60,247 bases of DNA from Betaproteobacteria bacterium (GCA_009693235.1 SHXR01000020.1:1-60247), one strand, 5' to 3'; counted from the first letter of the stretch, positions 8,874 through 20,584 are shown. The notes: a model not told the origin generated them from the letters alone. A program made the numbers and translations.

Positions 8874-9809
8874 ATGCGGGAACCACACCGCATTACCCCG
8901 CACGATTACAGCGTAGAAAAGCGACCCGGGTGGTCCGCGTTTTTTGCTGGACTGTGTGCCGGCCGGCTTGCGATCAGCGCTATCCTGTCGCTGCATGTGC
9001 TGATGCTGGCGGGTTGCGCCAACGTGAATCCACGCGATCCGCTGGAGTCGTACAACCGCGTGGTCTACGCCTTCAATGATGCGGTTGATCGCAATGTTCT
9101 GAAACCCGTATCGGAAGGTTACAAGTTCGTTGTTCCACGCATCGCACGGTTGGGGATCCGCAATTTTTTCGCCAATCTCGAAGACCTATGGATCGGCGCC
9201 AACAACCTGCTGCAACTAAAAGTTGGCGACGCGCTGTCCGATTGGATGCGCGTGGTGCTCAACACGACCTTTGGCATTGCCGGGCTCTATGATGTGGCTA
9301 GCGACGCGGGTCTTGAAAAGCACAACGAGGATTTCGGCCAGACGCTTGGCTGGTGGGGATTGCCAAGCGGTCCGTTTTTTGTGATTCCACTGCTTGGGCC
9401 AAGTACGTTTCGGGATACGTCGGCATGGTATATCGATGCCATCGCCAGTCCGTTTGGTGCGGCGATAGGCGCAATCGATAGTGAAAACGTAGCGGGCATC
9501 CGTTACGGCCTCTGGACGCTTAACATCATCAATCGACGCGCGGATGCGCTCGGGGCGACTACGCTCATTGATCAGGCTGCGCTCGATCGCTACACATTCA
9601 CGCGTGACGCATTCTTGCAGCGGAGGCGAAATCTGGTCTTTGACGGTGATCCGCCCCGCGAAAAGGATCCCGATGAAGAATCGCGGGTGCGCGAGGAGCC
9701 AAGCGGTCAGGCGAGTGCCCCTGTCGATGATGCGGTGGTCAATGACGCCACATCGGCACGTATGACGCCGGCCACGGTCCAAAGTGAGGTTCAGGCGCAT
9801 GCGAAGTGA
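8874..9809 (+). CDS. mlaA: MlaA (VacJ), outer-membrane lipoprotein
   Basis: MlaA sits in the outer membrane with porins and removes mislocalised phospholipid from the outer leaflet. The 311-residue product has a long N-region, a signal peptide ending in a lipobox (LAGC, Cys about residue 46), then the VacJ domain: 'NPRDPLESYNRVVYAFND', 'NFFANL', 'GQTLGWWG' and 'PLLGPSTFRD'. The tail after about residue 255 is charged and poorly conserved. Having mlaA inside the mla operon is usual in betaproteobacteria and unlike E. coli, where it is separate. Confidence 0.94.
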   Translation: MREPHRITPHDYSVEKRPGWSAFFAGLCAGRLAISAILSLHVLMLAGCANVNPRDPLESYNRVVYAFNDAVDRNVLKPVSEGYKFVVPRIARLGIRNFFANLEDLWIGANNLLQLKVGDALSDWMRVVLNTTFGIAGLYDVASDAGLEKHNEDFGQTLGWWGLPSGPFFVIPLLGPSTFRDTSAWYIDAIASPFGAAIGAIDSENVAGIRYGLWTLNIINRRADALGATTLIDQAALDRYTFTRDAFLQRRRNLVFDGDPPREKDPDEESRVREEPSGQASAPVDDAVVNDATSARMTPATVQSEVQAHAK

Positions 9810-9930
9810 CGGTCGGGTGTCGAGCGCTCTTGCCGCCCCGATGCCGGCAAAGGGCCAACGCAGCGCCCTGGTTTCGTAGTACGGTGGGGCTTACCCCGCT
9901 GCAACCCGGAACAGAAAGGTCGAATCGACG

Positions 9931-10569
9931 ATGAGGATCGCATTGATGTTCTCCCGTGTATCGCAATGGATCGGCGTGTTGGCCTTTGGGTGTTTATCGA
10001 CGGCTGCTTTGGCACAGGAGCTCGCCCCTGATGTCTTGGTGAAGTCTGTGGCCGCCGAGGTCCTGGAAATCGTCAGGTCCGACAAGGGGATTTGGGCCGG
10101 CAACCCAAAGCGGGTCATGGACCTCGCCGAGGAAAAGGTCTTGCCCCATTTCAATTTCGTGCGCATGACGGCGCTTGCAATGGGGCCCAGTTGGCGTCGG
10201 GCGACCCCGGATCAACAAAAGCTGGTCGTCGACCAATTTCGCACGCTGCTGGTGCATACCTACTCTGCTGGGTTGACCGCGTACCGCAATCAGACGGTCG
10301 ATTACAAGCCACTGCGCGGCAAGCCGGCTGACACGGAGGTGACGGTCCGCTCGGAAATTCGCCAATCCGGCGCGCAAGCGATACCGATCGACTACAACAT
10401 GGAAAAGACCGAGGGTGGTTGGAAAGTCTTTGACGTCGCGATCGGTGGCGTGAGTCTGGTGACGACTTATCGCGATTCCTTCGCGCAGGAAGTGCGGGCA
10501 AACGGCATTGATGGACTGATCAAGACGCTGGTCGAAAAGAATAAACAGAACGCGGGCACGCGCAAGTGA
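9931..10569 (+). CDS. mlaC: MlaC, periplasmic phospholipid-binding shuttle
   Basis: MlaC ferries phospholipid between MlaA in the outer membrane and MlaD in the inner membrane. The 212-residue product has a cleavable signal peptide (about 26 residues, ending 'AALAQE') and the Tol-Tol-Ttg2 fold with 'KVLPHFNFVRMTALAMG' and 'VDYNME'-like 'IPIDYNMEKTEGGWKVFDV' segments. The start ATG at 9931 follows a GAAAGG ribosome-binding site. It overlaps mlaB by 4 nt. Confidence 0.93.
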   Translation: MRIALMFSRVSQWIGVLAFGCLSTAALAQELAPDVLVKSVAAEVLEIVRSDKGIWAGNPKRVMDLAEEKVLPHFNFVRMTALAMGPSWRRATPDQQKLVVDQFRTLLVHTYSAGLTAYRNQTVDYKPLRGKPADTEVTVRSEIRQSGAQAIPIDYNMEKTEGGWKVFDVAIGGVSLVTTYRDSFAQEVRANGIDGLIKTLVEKNKQNAGTRK

Positions 10570-10832
10570 TTACCGTACAAGGTGACCGGTTGGTGGTCGC
10601 CGGTGCCCTCACCATGTTGACCGTCGCCGGATTGATTGAAGATGGTCGGCGCGCCCTCGCAGGCGGCGCATCGACCATTGACGTTTCAGGCGCGACCGAG
10701 GTGGATTCGGCGACGCTTGCATTACTGCTCGATTGGCGCCGAACAGCGAACAAGCCGCTCAAAATCGTCGGTATTTCCAAAGGGATGGCGAGCCTCACGT
10801 TGCTATATGGCGTGCAGGACCTGTTTGGCTAG
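10566..10832 (+). CDS. mlaB: MlaB, STAS-domain subunit of the Mla transporter
   Basis: MlaB is a small cytoplasmic STAS protein that binds MlaF and stabilises the transporter. The 88-residue product shows a single STAS domain with 'TIDVSGATEVDSATLALLLDW', where the Ser/Thr of the 'DSA' turn is the typical STAS loop. It starts with GTG at 10566, overlapping the mlaC stop (GTGA). Confidence 0.88.
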   Translation: MITVQGDRLVVAGALTMLTVAGLIEDGRRALAGGASTIDVSGATEVDSATLALLLDWRRTANKPLKIVGISKGMASLTLLYGVQDLFG

Positions 10833-11014
10833 CGTCGCAGTTATGGTGACGCCGACAGTACGGCATGGGGTGACTTTGGGATAGACCGCGCGTTATTCAA
10901 CCGCACCGCCTGCGCATTTCGTACAATCCGCAGTTTCGCGTCTATCAAGATGTTCTTGCTTGCCCCTCGACGCAGCGTCTGCGTCCTTCCATTCGTTGGC
11001 AAATCTCGCCCGCC

Positions 11015-12001
11015 ATGAGCGTTCTTTCGTCAATGAGCGCTAATTCGCCCGTCGGTCCTCAATCCGCTTTGAACGCCTCCCCCGCGATTGAAGTGCGCGG
11101 CCTCGCCAAACGCTTTGGCAAACTGCAAGCGCTGGATCACATCGATCTGACGATTGAACGCGGTGAATTCTTCGGCCTGCTTGGCCCCAACGGGGCCGGG
11201 AAGACGACCTTGATCAGCATCATCGCCGGCCTCACGCGCGCCGACGCCGGCGTGGCGAAGGTGATGGGGCACGATGTCATTGCGGATTACCGGGCCGCCC
11301 GTCGCGCGCTCGGCGTTGTTCCGCAGGAGCTGGTGTTCGATCCATTTTTCACGGTCAGAGAAACCCTCGAATTTCAAGCCGGGTACTTCGGCGCCAAGAA
11401 CAGTCGGGCGTGGATTGACGAGGTCATCGAAAGCCTTGACCTCGGCGACAAGGCCAATACCAACATGCGCGCCTTATCGGGTGGCATGAAGAGGCGGGTC
11501 CTCGTCGGCCAGGCGCTGGTCCACAAACCGCCGGTTATCGTGCTCGATGAACCAACCGCCGGGGTGGATGTGGGGCTGCGGATGACCCTTTGGAAATTCA
11601 TTCGCCGTCTCAACGATGATGGTCATACGATCGTATTGACCACCCATTACCTGGAAGAGGCCGAGTCGCTGTGTGGCCGCATCGCCATGATGAATCGGGG
11701 TCGAATCGTGGCGCTCGATCGAACCGATGCGTTGATCAAACGACATCACAGTTTGAATCTGCGTGTCCGACTGATCGGCGCATCACTGCCCGCGGCGTTA
11801 CGTTCCCGTTGTGTTGCATCGGTGGATGACACTCACACCTTCCCACTGGATCGCTTCGAGGAGGTCGAAAGCACGCTCGCCAGCCTGCGCGCTGCGAACT
11901 GCCGGCTCCTCGAAATGGAATTGCTGCAGCCAGATCTCGAAGAAATTTTCGTTGAGATCATGCGGACCGATGCGATGCAGCATGCTAAAGGCGCCCAATG
12001 A
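11015..12001 (+). CDS. ABC-2 type transporter ATPase (YadG-like)
   Basis: A 328-residue ATPase with Walker A 'GPNGAGKTT', signature 'LSGGMKRR', Walker B 'VIVLDEPTAGVD' and H-loop 'TTHYLEEAE'. About 80 residues beyond the nucleotide-binding domain resemble the C-terminal extension of YadG/DrrA exporters. It overlaps the permease gene by 4 nt (ATGA). The pair regularly follows mla genes in betaproteobacteria; the substrate is unknown and export of a lipid or drug is only a family-level guess. A 182-bp gap precedes it, with a TACAAT box at 10920-10925 but no convincing -35. Confidence 0.9.
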   Translation: MSVLSSMSANSPVGPQSALNASPAIEVRGLAKRFGKLQALDHIDLTIERGEFFGLLGPNGAGKTTLISIIAGLTRADAGVAKVMGHDVIADYRAARRALGVVPQELVFDPFFTVRETLEFQAGYFGAKNSRAWIDEVIESLDLGDKANTNMRALSGGMKRRVLVGQALVHKPPVIVLDEPTAGVDVGLRMTLWKFIRRLNDDGHTIVLTTHYLEEAESLCGRIAMMNRGRIVALDRTDALIKRHHSLNLRVRLIGASLPAALRSRCVASVDDTHTFPLDRFEEVESTLASLRAANCRLLEMELLQPDLEEIFVEIMRTDAMQHAKGAQ

Positions 12002-12753
12002 GCGGGTTTCGTGCGCTCGCGCGCAAGGAGCTGCTACGCTTCTCCAGGGTGAGCATGCAGACGGTCTTTGCGCCGGTGGTGACGACCCTCCTCTATCTCG
12101 TTGTCTTCGCGCACGTTCTCGAGAGCCGCGTACAGATGTACCCGGGGGTGTCGTATCGGGTCTTTCTCGTTCCCGGTCTGGTCATGATGGCTATTTTGCA
12201 AAACGCCTTTGCCAACAGCTCATCGAGTCTTGTCCAATCAAAGATGACCGGAAATATTGTGTTTGTGCTGTTGCCGCCGTTTTCGCATGTCGAGTTCTTC
12301 TGCGCCTATGTATTTGCTTCCATGGTCCGCGGGTTGACGGTAGGCGTCGGCGTCTTGATTGCGACCTCGCCCCTGGTCGAACTCAACGTCGCCCATCCCC
12401 TCTGGGCCCTCGCATTTGCAATCTGCGGGAGCGCGGTGCTCGGATCCCTTGGTGTGCTGGCCGGCATTTGGGCGGAGAAAATCGACCAACTCTCGGCATT
12501 TCAGAATTTCGTCGTCGTGCCGGCGACATTCTTGTCCGGCGTGTTTTACTCCATCAATTCGTTATCCCCGGTCTGGCGCGACGTGTCGCTGGCGAATCCT
12601 TTCTTTTTCATGATCGATGGCTTTCGTTACAGTTTCTTCGGGCAATCCGACGTTGCGCCGACCACCAGCATCGTTGCCGTATTGGCGGCCTTGTTCACGT
12701 TGTCCGCTATCGCGCTCATGTTGCTGCACAAGGGCTATCGGATGCGTCCATGA
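11998..12753 (+). CDS. ABC-2 type transporter permease (YadH-like)
   Basis: A 251-residue membrane protein of the ABC2_membrane family. Six hydrophobic segments can be seen, with 'VFLVPGLVMMAILQNAF', 'VLGSLGVLAGIWA' and the conserved 'FVVVPATFLSGVFYSI' followed by 'NPFFFMIDGFRY', a typical C-terminal pattern of YadH. Translationally coupled to the ATPase upstream. Confidence 0.9.
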   Translation: MSGFRALARKELLRFSRVSMQTVFAPVVTTLLYLVVFAHVLESRVQMYPGVSYRVFLVPGLVMMAILQNAFANSSSSLVQSKMTGNIVFVLLPPFSHVEFFCAYVFASMVRGLTVGVGVLIATSPLVELNVAHPLWALAFAICGSAVLGSLGVLAGIWAEKIDQLSAFQNFVVVPATFLSGVFYSINSLSPVWRDVSLANPFFFMIDGFRYSFFGQSDVAPTTSIVAVLAALFTLSAIALMLLHKGYRMRP

Positions 12754-12815
12754 TGCAATACCAGCAGTATCGCTTCGACCTACCGATTGAATGATCAATA
12801 CGAGGAGATGTCACC

Positions 12816-13055
12816 ATGGTTCGACCCGATGATGTAAAGACTTATATCGAGCAGGGTCTCGCCTGCGAACATGTCAGCGTGTCTGGCGACGGTCAGCATT
12901 TCGAGGCAACGATCGTGAGCGCCGCCTTCGCCGGAAAGAATCGAGTCCAGCAGCATCAGCTGGTCTATAAAGCGCTTGGCGATCGGATGCGCGCGGAAAT
13001 TCATGCGCTTAGCATGCATACGATGACCCCTGATGAGTGGCGAGCCAAAAATTAA
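12816..13055 (+). CDS. BolA family protein (IbaG/YrbA-like)
   Basis: A 79-residue BolA-fold protein, in the class of IbaG that sits between mla genes and murA in many proteobacteria. The conserved His and helix-turn segment 'KNRVQQHQLVYKALG' and 'IHALSMHTMTPDEW' are present. BolA proteins bind [2Fe-2S] clusters with monothiol glutaredoxin and affect envelope gene expression. A good ribosome-binding site (GAGGAG) precedes the ATG. Confidence 0.88.
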   Translation: MVRPDDVKTYIEQGLACEHVSVSGDGQHFEATIVSAAFAGKNRVQQHQLVYKALGDRMRAEIHALSMHTMTPDEWRAKN

Positions 13056-13110
13056 TCCATGCGCGTCCTTGGTGCCCCAATTTCACCATCTTTCCATGGC
13101 AAGCTGGTAA

Positions 13111-14400
<1,290 letters not shown>

Positions 14401-14472
14401 GCGGCGTGCGCCGCGGTGGTTTTGCGGGACTCCCGTTACAATGGCGGGCCACGTATGCCGCGATGATTGAGA

Positions 14473-14497
14473 CAGTAACTTTGAGGCAGTAACTTTG
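14473..14497 (+). repeat. Direct repeat upstream of hisG
   Basis: The 11-mer CAGTAACTTTG occurs twice (14473-14483 and 14487-14497), spaced 14 nt apart, in the 187-bp gap between murA and hisG. It could be a tandem operator half-site or a simple duplication. Nothing else recognisable is seen in this gap. Confidence 0.6.
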
Positions 14498-14587
14498 CAA
14501 GTACGGCGCGCCACGTCATGCATGTCGATTTTCCGCGCCTCGCCGTCGCCTTAACGGCGTCATGCCACCGCCTCCGCACAGACTCTC

Positions 14588-15238
14588 GTGTCCACCGTCA
14601 CCATTGCCCTTTCCAAGGGAAGAATTTTCGATGAAACGCTGCCCCTCCTGGCGGCGGCCGGCATCGAGCCTGCGGAAAATCCGGAAACGTCGCGAAAGCT
14701 CATCATCGGGACCAATCGCCCCGAGGTGCGTCTGGTTATCGTCCGTCCGACGGATGCCCCTACCTATGTGCAATACGGGGCGGCGGATTTGGGGGTGGCA
14801 GGTCGCGACGTTCTCTATGAGCACGGCGGCGATGGGTTGTATCAACCGATCGACCTCAGGATCGCGCGCTGCAAGATGATGGTGGCGATTCCCGAAGGCT
14901 TCGACTACGAAAGTGCGGTCCGCCAGGGCAACCGCTTACGCGTTGCCACCAAATACATGCGTGCCGCGCGCGAGCATTTTGCGGCCAAGGGCGTCCATGT
15001 CGATCTCATCAAATTGTATGGGTCGATGGAGCTTGCGCCGTTGTCCGGTCTTGCCGATGCGATTGTCGATCTGGTGAGCACCGGCAATACCTTACGCGCC
15101 AATAACCTGAAGGCGGTGGAAGACATCATGGCGATCAGCTCACGACTGATCGTCAATCAGGCGGCGCTCAAGCTGAAGCGATCGCTGGTCCAGCCGATCA
15201 TCGAGGCCATTGATCAAGCGGTGAAGCGTAATGCTTGA
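14588..15238 (+). CDS. hisG: HisG, ATP phosphoribosyltransferase, short form
   Basis: HisG joins ATP and PRPP in the first step of histidine synthesis. At 216 residues it is the short form lacking the C-terminal ACT-like regulatory domain, so by family knowledge it needs HisZ as a regulatory partner; hisZ is not in this window. Motifs include 'GRDVLYEHG' and the PRPP-binding '[18 protein letters not shown]'. It starts with GTG at 14588 ([15 protein letters not shown]) and overlaps hisD by 8 nt. Confidence 0.96.
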   Translation: MSTVTIALSKGRIFDETLPLLAAAGIEPAENPETSRKLIIGTNRPEVRLVIVRPTDAPTYVQYGAADLGVAGRDVLYEHGGDGLYQPIDLRIARCKMMVAIPEGFDYESAVRQGNRLRVATKYMRAAREHFAAKGVHVDLIKLYGSMELAPLSGLADAIVDLVSTGNTLRANNLKAVEDIMAISSRLIVNQAALKLKRSLVQPIIEAIDQAVKRNA

Positions 15239-16532
15239 CATCAGGCGCCTGGATTCCGTGGCGGCGACATTTGGCAGCGAGCTCGATGCGCTGATCGGCT
15301 TTGACGTGGCGCAAGACGCCGCGGTGGACGAGGCAGCCGCCCGCATTCTTGCGGACGTGCGCTCGCGCGGTGATGCCGCCGTCCTCGAATACACCGCGCG
15401 TTTCGACCGGGTGATCGCAGCCGACATCGCAACGTTGACGTTGTCGCCGGATGATTTCGCGGCGGCATTGCGCCGCATCGGCCCGGTCGAGCGTGCAGCG
15501 CTGTTGGCCGCCGCGTCGCGGATTCGGGCCTACCACGAACATCAACGGTTGGAATCCTGGCACTACACCGAAGCTGACGGCACGGTCCTTGGCCAGCGGA
15601 TTACGCCGATTGACCGGGTAGGCCTTTATATTCCCGGTGGTAAGGCGGCCTATCCGTCATCGCTTTTGATGAACGCCATCCCGGCCAAGGTCGCTGGTGT
15701 CCAGAGCATCGTGATGGTGGTGCCGACCCCGGAGGGTGTGCGCAACGATCTCGTCCTTGCTGCGGCCGCGGTGGCCAGCGTTGAATGCGCTTATACAATT
15801 GGCGGCGCTCAAGCGATCGGCGCGTTGGCGTACGGCACTGCCTCGATTCCAAAGGTGGACAAGATCGTGGGACCGGGCAATGCTTACGTCGCCGCGGCCA
15901 AACGACGCGTCTTCGGTACGGTTGGCATCGATATGATTGCGGGCCCTTCTGAAATTCTGATCATTTGCGATGGCAACACCGACCCGGATTGGATTGCGAT
16001 GGATCTTTTTTCGCAGGCCGAGCATGACGAGGTTGCGCAGGCCATCCTTCTCTCACCGGACGCTGCCTTTCTCGATGCGGTGGAAGCATCGATCGGGCGC
16101 TTGATTCAGGCCATGCCGCGCAAAGACATTATTGGTGCATCGATGACTGGGCGGGGGGCGCTCATCCATACCCAGGATCTTGAGGATGCCTGCAGCATCG
16201 CGAATCGCATCGCCCCCGAACACCTTGAGTTGTCGGTGTGCGATCCGGGTCGGTGGATCGAACGGATTCGGCATGCGGGCGCCATTTTTCTTGGCCGCCA
16301 TAGTTCCGAAGCGCTCGGCGACTATTGCGCCGGTCCCAACCACGTCTTGCCGACGTCTGGTACCGCGCGATTTTCCTCGCCGCTTGGCGTCTACGATTTC
16401 CAGAAACGATCGAGCGTGATCAACGTGTCGGTAGCCGGTGCGCAAACGCTTGGTCGCATCGCGGTGACCCTGGCGCAGGGCGAAGGCTTGCCCGCCCATG
16501 CGCGCTCCGCTGCAATGAGGATCGGTCCGTGA
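15231..16532 (+). CDS. hisD: HisD, histidinol dehydrogenase
   Basis: HisD oxidises L-histidinol to L-histidine in two NAD-dependent steps, the last reactions of the pathway. The 433-residue protein carries '[19 protein letters not shown]', '[13 protein letters not shown]', the signature '[15 protein letters not shown]' and the Zn-ligand region 'SQAEHDE'. Its stop overlaps the GTG start of hisC. Confidence 0.97.
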   Translation: MLDIRRLDSVAATFGSELDALIGFDVAQDAAVDEAAARILADVRSRGDAAVLEYTARFDRVIAADIATLTLSPDDFAAALRRIGPVERAALLAAASRIRAYHEHQRLESWHYTEADGTVLGQRITPIDRVGLYIPGGKAAYPSSLLMNAIPAKVAGVQSIVMVVPTPEGVRNDLVLAAAAVASVECAYTIGGAQAIGALAYGTASIPKVDKIVGPGNAYVAAAKRRVFGTVGIDMIAGPSEILIICDGNTDPDWIAMDLFSQAEHDEVAQAILLSPDAAFLDAVEASIGRLIQAMPRKDIIGASMTGRGALIHTQDLEDACSIANRIAPEHLELSVCDPGRWIERIRHAGAIFLGRHSSEALGDYCAGPNHVLPTSGTARFSSPLGVYDFQKRSSVINVSVAGAQTLGRIAVTLAQGEGLPAHARSAAMRIGP

Positions 16533-17593
16533 CTGGCCCGCATCAATTTGTCCGCGAAGATATCCTGAAGCTATCGGCCTACCCGGTTGCCAGTGCGGCG
16601 GGAATGGTCAAGCTCGATGCCATGGAAAATCCGTACCGGCTTCCCGATGCGTTGCGGGAGGAAGTCGCGCGCGCCGTCGCGAATGCGGAGATCAATCGTT
16701 ATCCCGACCCGTCCGCGTCGACATTGAAGGCCCGCTTGCGGGACGTCATGCGTATTCCGCCGGCGAGCGAAATCCTGCTCGGTAATGGCTCGGACGAAAT
16801 CATCGCGATCGTGACCCAGGCGCTAGCGCGTCCGGGCGCGGTCATTCTCGCCCCCGAGCCGACGTTCGTCATGTATCGCATGAACGCGGCGTTGTCGGGT
16901 GCGCGATTCGTCGGCGTGCCCCTCAAGGCAGACTTCTCGCTCGATATGCCCGTGTTGCTCGCGCGCATCAAGGCGCTGCAGCCGGCGCTGGTCTGGCTTG
17001 CCTATCCGAACAACCCGACCGGCAATCTATTTCAAGTGGATGAGATCGAAGCCGTCATCGGTGCGACCCCGGGTCTAGTGGTGGTCGACGAGGCCTATAA
17101 CGTCTTTGCCGCGCGCACGTTTCTCGACCGCTTACCCGAATTCGCCAATCTGATGGTGATGCGGACCGTCTCCAAAATAGGCCTGGCCGGCATCCGCTTA
17201 GGGTATGCAGCGGCAGGCGCCGACTGGATCCGCGAGTTCGACAAGGTGCGCCCGCCCTATAATGTGAGCGTGTTGGCGCAGGTGGTGGCCGAGCGAGTGC
17301 TCGCACACATGCCTGTATTCGATGAGCAGGCGGCCATGATCAAAAACGAGCGGAGCCGCATGATTGATGCCCTGGCTGGGCTTCCCGGCGTGACAAGTTT
17401 TGCGACCGAGGCGAATTTTGTGCTGATCCGCGTCCCCGATGCGCAGGCGTTGAACGATCATCTGAAGCACCGGAAGATTCTGGTGCGAAACTTTCACGGC
17501 TCCCATCCGCTGCTGGCAAATTGCCTGCGCCTGACCGTCGGAACGCCCGGTGAAAACGTTCTCCTACTTGAAACACTCGCTGAGGCGCTGTAG
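16529..17593 (+). CDS. hisC: HisC, histidinol-phosphate aminotransferase
   Basis: HisC is a PLP-dependent fold-I aminotransferase that makes histidinol phosphate. The 354-residue product (GTG 16529, [20 protein letters not shown]) has '[11 protein letters not shown]', 'GNGSDEII', 'YPNNPTGN', '[10 protein letters not shown]' and the PLP-lysine segment '[14 protein letters not shown]'. A longer upstream frame would overlap hisD by about 200 nt, so the GTGA overlap start is preferred. Confidence 0.96.
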   Translation: MTGPHQFVREDILKLSAYPVASAAGMVKLDAMENPYRLPDALREEVARAVANAEINRYPDPSASTLKARLRDVMRIPPASEILLGNGSDEIIAIVTQALARPGAVILAPEPTFVMYRMNAALSGARFVGVPLKADFSLDMPVLLARIKALQPALVWLAYPNNPTGNLFQVDEIEAVIGATPGLVVVDEAYNVFAARTFLDRLPEFANLMVMRTVSKIGLAGIRLGYAAAGADWIREFDKVRPPYNVSVLAQVVAERVLAHMPVFDEQAAMIKNERSRMIDALAGLPGVTSFATEANFVLIRVPDAQALNDHLKHRKILVRNFHGSHPLLANCLRLTVGTPGENVLLLETLAEAL

Positions 17594-17601
17594 ATCCGAC
17601 C

Positions 17602-18189
17602 ATGCGTAAGGCCACCGTTACCCGCAACACCAATGAGACCAAGATTCGCGTCTCGCTCGATCTCGATGGCACCGGCAAAGCCACGTTTGCAACGGGCGTG
17701 CCGTTTCTCGATCACATGCTTGACCAAATCGCCCGCCACGGGCTGATTGACCTGGACGTCCATGCCGAGGGTGATCTGCATATCGACGCGCATCACACCG
17801 TCGAGGACATCGGCATCACGATTGGCCAGGCGTTCGCAAAGGCCATTGGCGACAAGAAGGGGGTTCGGCGCTACGGCCATGCCTACGTTCCGCTCGACGA
17901 GGCCCTGTCGCGCGTTGTCATTGATTTGTCCGGTCGCCCTGGACTTGAATTTCATGCCGCATTCACGCGCGCCATGATCGGCGAGTTTGATGTCGATCTG
18001 GTCCATGAGTTCTTCCAAGGATTCGTCAATCACGCGCTCGTCACCTTGCATATCGACAATCTGCGCGGCACCAACGCGCACCATCAGTGCGAAACAGCGT
18101 TCAAGGCCTTCGGACGGGCACTGCGGATGGCGGTTGAACCCGATCCGCGCGCGGGCAGCTCGATCCCATCCACCAAAGGCACGCTGTAG
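17602..18189 (+). CDS. hisB: HisB, imidazoleglycerol-phosphate dehydratase
   Basis: Monofunctional IGP dehydratase, without the HisB-N phosphatase domain found in enterobacteria. The 195-residue protein has the metal-binding repeats '[13 protein letters not shown]' and '[11 protein letters not shown]', and the second set 'HEFFQGF...NAHHQCE'. The stop codon TAG at 18187-18189 begins a 15-bp stretch identical to the start of the dispersed repeat described at 57797. Confidence 0.96.
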   Translation: MRKATVTRNTNETKIRVSLDLDGTGKATFATGVPFLDHMLDQIARHGLIDLDVHAEGDLHIDAHHTVEDIGITIGQAFAKAIGDKKGVRRYGHAYVPLDEALSRVVIDLSGRPGLEFHAAFTRAMIGEFDVDLVHEFFQGFVNHALVTLHIDNLRGTNAHHQCETAFKAFGRALRMAVEPDPRAGSSIPSTKGTL

Positions 18190-18201
18190 GGAAGCGCTGA
18201 T
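18187..18201 (+). repeat. Possible fragment of the dispersed hairpin repeat at the hisB-hisH junction
   Basis: TAGGGAAGCGCTGAT here is identical over 15 bases to the first bases of the full repeat at 57797. It spans the hisB stop and the first two bases of the hisH start, and its GGAAG would serve as the hisH ribosome-binding site. It is either a repeat remnant or a chance match shaped by the need for a ribosome-binding site. Confidence 0.35.
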
Positions 18202-18838
18202 GACCACCATCGCTGTGATCGACTACGGCATGGGCAACCTGCGATCCGTCTCCAAGGCGCTCGAGCATGTTGCGCCGGCGGCGAACATCATCGTCACGTC
18301 TGACCCGAAAGTCGTTGGCGCCGCCGATCGCATCGTTTTCCCCGGTCAGGGCGCCATGTTTGACTGCATGCGCGAAATGGACCGCTTCGGCCTACGGGCA
18401 GCGCTCCATGAAGCCGCCGGTCGAAAACCGTTTCTTGGCCTATGTATTGGGCTTCAGATGCTCTTCGATCGCAGTGAAGAGGGCAATATTGCCGGGCTGG
18501 GCATCCTGGCCGGGACGGTCAGGCGGTTTCCCGATGCGGCAATGCATGGGCCCGATGGGTCACGCCTGAAGGTGCCGCATATGGGATGGAACCAAGTGGC
18601 GCAGGCCAAACCGCATCCGCTTTGGCAAGGCATCAAGGATGGGGAGCGCTTCTATTACGTCCACAGCTATTATGCCGATCCGATCGATCGTCATTGCGTG
18701 GCAGGTGAAACAGAGCACGGAGTCCCCTTTACCGCGGCGGTTGCGCGGGATAACATCTTCGCGGTGCAGTTCCATCCGGAAAAGAGTCAAGCACACGGCT
18801 TGCGACTACTCGCCAACTTCGTTGCCTGGAATCCGTAA
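18200..18838 (+). CDS. hisH: HisH, glutaminase subunit of imidazole glycerol phosphate synthase
   Basis: HisH is the class I glutamine amidotransferase that feeds ammonia to HisF. The 212-residue protein starts MTTIAVIDYGMGNLRSV and shows the oxyanion strand 'VFPGQGAMFDC', the nucleophile elbow 'FLGLCIGLQML' (Cys about residue 81) and the His-Glu pair 'AVQFHPEKS'. It lies 10 nt after hisB. After it a 142-bp gap before hisA holds only a weak inverted repeat and no convincing promoter or terminator. Confidence 0.96.
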   Translation: MTTIAVIDYGMGNLRSVSKALEHVAPAANIIVTSDPKVVGAADRIVFPGQGAMFDCMREMDRFGLRAALHEAAGRKPFLGLCIGLQMLFDRSEEGNIAGLGILAGTVRRFPDAAMHGPDGSRLKVPHMGWNQVAQAKPHPLWQGIKDGERFYYVHSYYADPIDRHCVAGETEHGVPFTAAVARDNIFAVQFHPEKSQAHGLRLLANFVAWNP

Positions 18839-18980
18839 GCCCCCTCGAGCCTGAATCGAACACTAATGCGTGCCTACGCCTGCCGACTCGCCGCTCGAAC
18901 GCCGAGTCGTGCCCAGCAATCTCCATCACCCCCACTTTTTTCTCCAGGCAATTCACCTTCAATACTTGTAGCACTGACAC

Positions 18981-19724
18981 ATGATCATCATTCCGGCGAT
19001 TGACTTGAAAGATGGTCGATGCGTTCGCCTGCAACAAGGCGATATGAGCGCAGAGACCATCTATTCCGAAGATCCGGTCGCGATGGCCCGGCACTGGGTC
19101 ACGCAGGGCGCAAAGCGATTGCATTTGGTGGACTTGAACGGCGCTCGGGCCGGTACGCCAAAGAACGAGGCGCTCGTTCGCAAGATCGTCACTGCGGTCG
19201 GCCCGGACATTCCGGTGCAGTTGGGTGGCGGGATTCGCGATATGGACACCATCGAGCGCTATCTTGATCATGGCGTGGGCTACATCATCATCGGCACCGC
19301 GGCGGTGAAAAATCCGGGGTTGCTGCACGACGCGGCGTCCGCTTTTGCGGGGCATATCATCGTCGGCCTCGATGCCAAAGACGGCAAGGTGGCGGTCGAA
19401 GGATGGTCGAAAATGACCGGCCATGACGTCATCGACCTCGCCAAAAAATTCCAGGACATGGGCGTCGAGGCCATTATCTACACCGACATCGGCCGGGACG
19501 GCATGCTCTCCGGCGTGAATCTCGACGCCACCCGCAAACTCGCGCAAAGCATCAGTATCCCGGTCTTTGCCTCGGGTGGCATTTCGAGTCTCGATGATGT
19601 GCGGGATGTCTGCAATCTCGAACCATACGGCGTAACCGGCGTCATTACCGGCCGTGCCATCTACCAGGGCACGCTGGATTTCAAGCAAGCGGTTGCCCTC
19701 GCCGAAGGGACCGCCGCGAAATAG
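18981..19724 (+). CDS. hisA: HisA, phosphoribosylformimino-AICAR-phosphate isomerase
   Basis: HisA carries out the Amadori rearrangement of ProFAR to PRFAR on a (beta-alpha)8 barrel. The 247-residue product has the N-terminal catalytic Asp in '[14 protein letters not shown]', phosphate-binding loops 'QLGGGIRD' and '[11 protein letters not shown]', and '[14 protein letters not shown]' with the second catalytic Asp. Its barrel repeats resemble those of hisF downstream. Confidence 0.97.
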   Translation: MIIIPAIDLKDGRCVRLQQGDMSAETIYSEDPVAMARHWVTQGAKRLHLVDLNGARAGTPKNEALVRKIVTAVGPDIPVQLGGGIRDMDTIERYLDHGVGYIIIGTAAVKNPGLLHDAASAFAGHIIVGLDAKDGKVAVEGWSKMTGHDVIDLAKKFQDMGVEAIIYTDIGRDGMLSGVNLDATRKLAQSISIPVFASGGISSLDDVRDVCNLEPYGVTGVITGRAIYQGTLDFKQAVALAEGTAAK

Positions 19725-19813
19725 TGAGGTCGCGCGGTTGCGCCGGCCGGATTCGCCCGACATGTTCGTGACTCGATGGTAGCCTTCTATACCTGATTAT
19801 AGGTCAATTCCCA

Positions 19814-20578
19814 ATGGGGCTCGCCAAACGCATCATTCCCTGCCTTGATGTGACCGCCGGTCGCGTCGTCAAAGGCGTCAATTTCGTGAACCTGCGCGAT
19901 GCCGGCGATCCGATTGAGATCGCAAGTCGTTACGACGATCAAGGCGCCGACGAACTGACGTTCCTTGACATTACCGCGAGTTCGGATGAGCGCGACATCA
20001 TCGTCTCCGTGATCGAGGCGGTCGCAGCCCAAGTCTTTATCCCTCTTACCGTCGGCGGTGGGGTGCGCAAAGTCGAGGACGTTCGCCGCTTGTTGAACGC
20101 GGGCGCCGATAAGGTGTCAATCAATACCGCAGCCGTCCAGACGCCGTCGCTGGTCGATGAAACCTGTGGGCGGTACGGTTCCCAATGCATCGTGGTCGCC
20201 ATCGATGCGAAGCGGTCCGCGACCGCCAGCGGTTGGGAAGTATTTACCCATGGCGGTCGGCGGCCAACTGGGCTCGATGTCGTGCAATGGGCCCTTGAGA
20301 TGCAGCGTCGCGGCGCGGGCGAAATCTTACTGACCAGTATGGATCGCGATGGTACGCGGGCAGGGTTTGATCTTGAACTGACGCGCGCCGTCTCAGAAGC
20401 GGTGACGATCCCGGTGATTGCCTCGGGTGGGGTCGGTAATCTCGCCCATCTCGCCGAGGGCGTATTGGTGGGTAAGGCTGACGCGGTGCTGGCCGCCAGC
20501 ATTTTTCATTTCGGCGAATTCACGGTGCGTGAGGCCAAGCAATTTATGGCCGACCGCGGCATTGAAGTCCGGTGGTAA
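19814..20578 (+). CDS. hisF: HisF, cyclase subunit of imidazole glycerol phosphate synthase
   Basis: HisF uses ammonia from HisH to convert PRFAR into imidazole glycerol phosphate and AICAR. The 254-residue barrel has '[18 protein letters not shown]' with the first catalytic Asp, 'TVGGGVRK', 'SINTAAV', '[15 protein letters not shown]' with the second Asp, and '[12 protein letters not shown]'. It lies 89 nt after hisA and 6 nt before hisI. Confidence 0.97.
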   Translation: MGLAKRIIPCLDVTAGRVVKGVNFVNLRDAGDPIEIASRYDDQGADELTFLDITASSDERDIIVSVIEAVAAQVFIPLTVGGGVRKVEDVRRLLNAGADKVSINTAAVQTPSLVDETCGRYGSQCIVVAIDAKRSATASGWEVFTHGGRRPTGLDVVQWALEMQRRGAGEILLTSMDRDGTRAGFDLELTRAVSEAVTIPVIASGGVGNLAHLAEGVLVGKADAVLAASIFHFGEFTVREAKQFMADRGIEVRW

Positions 20579-20584
20579 CCCGCT

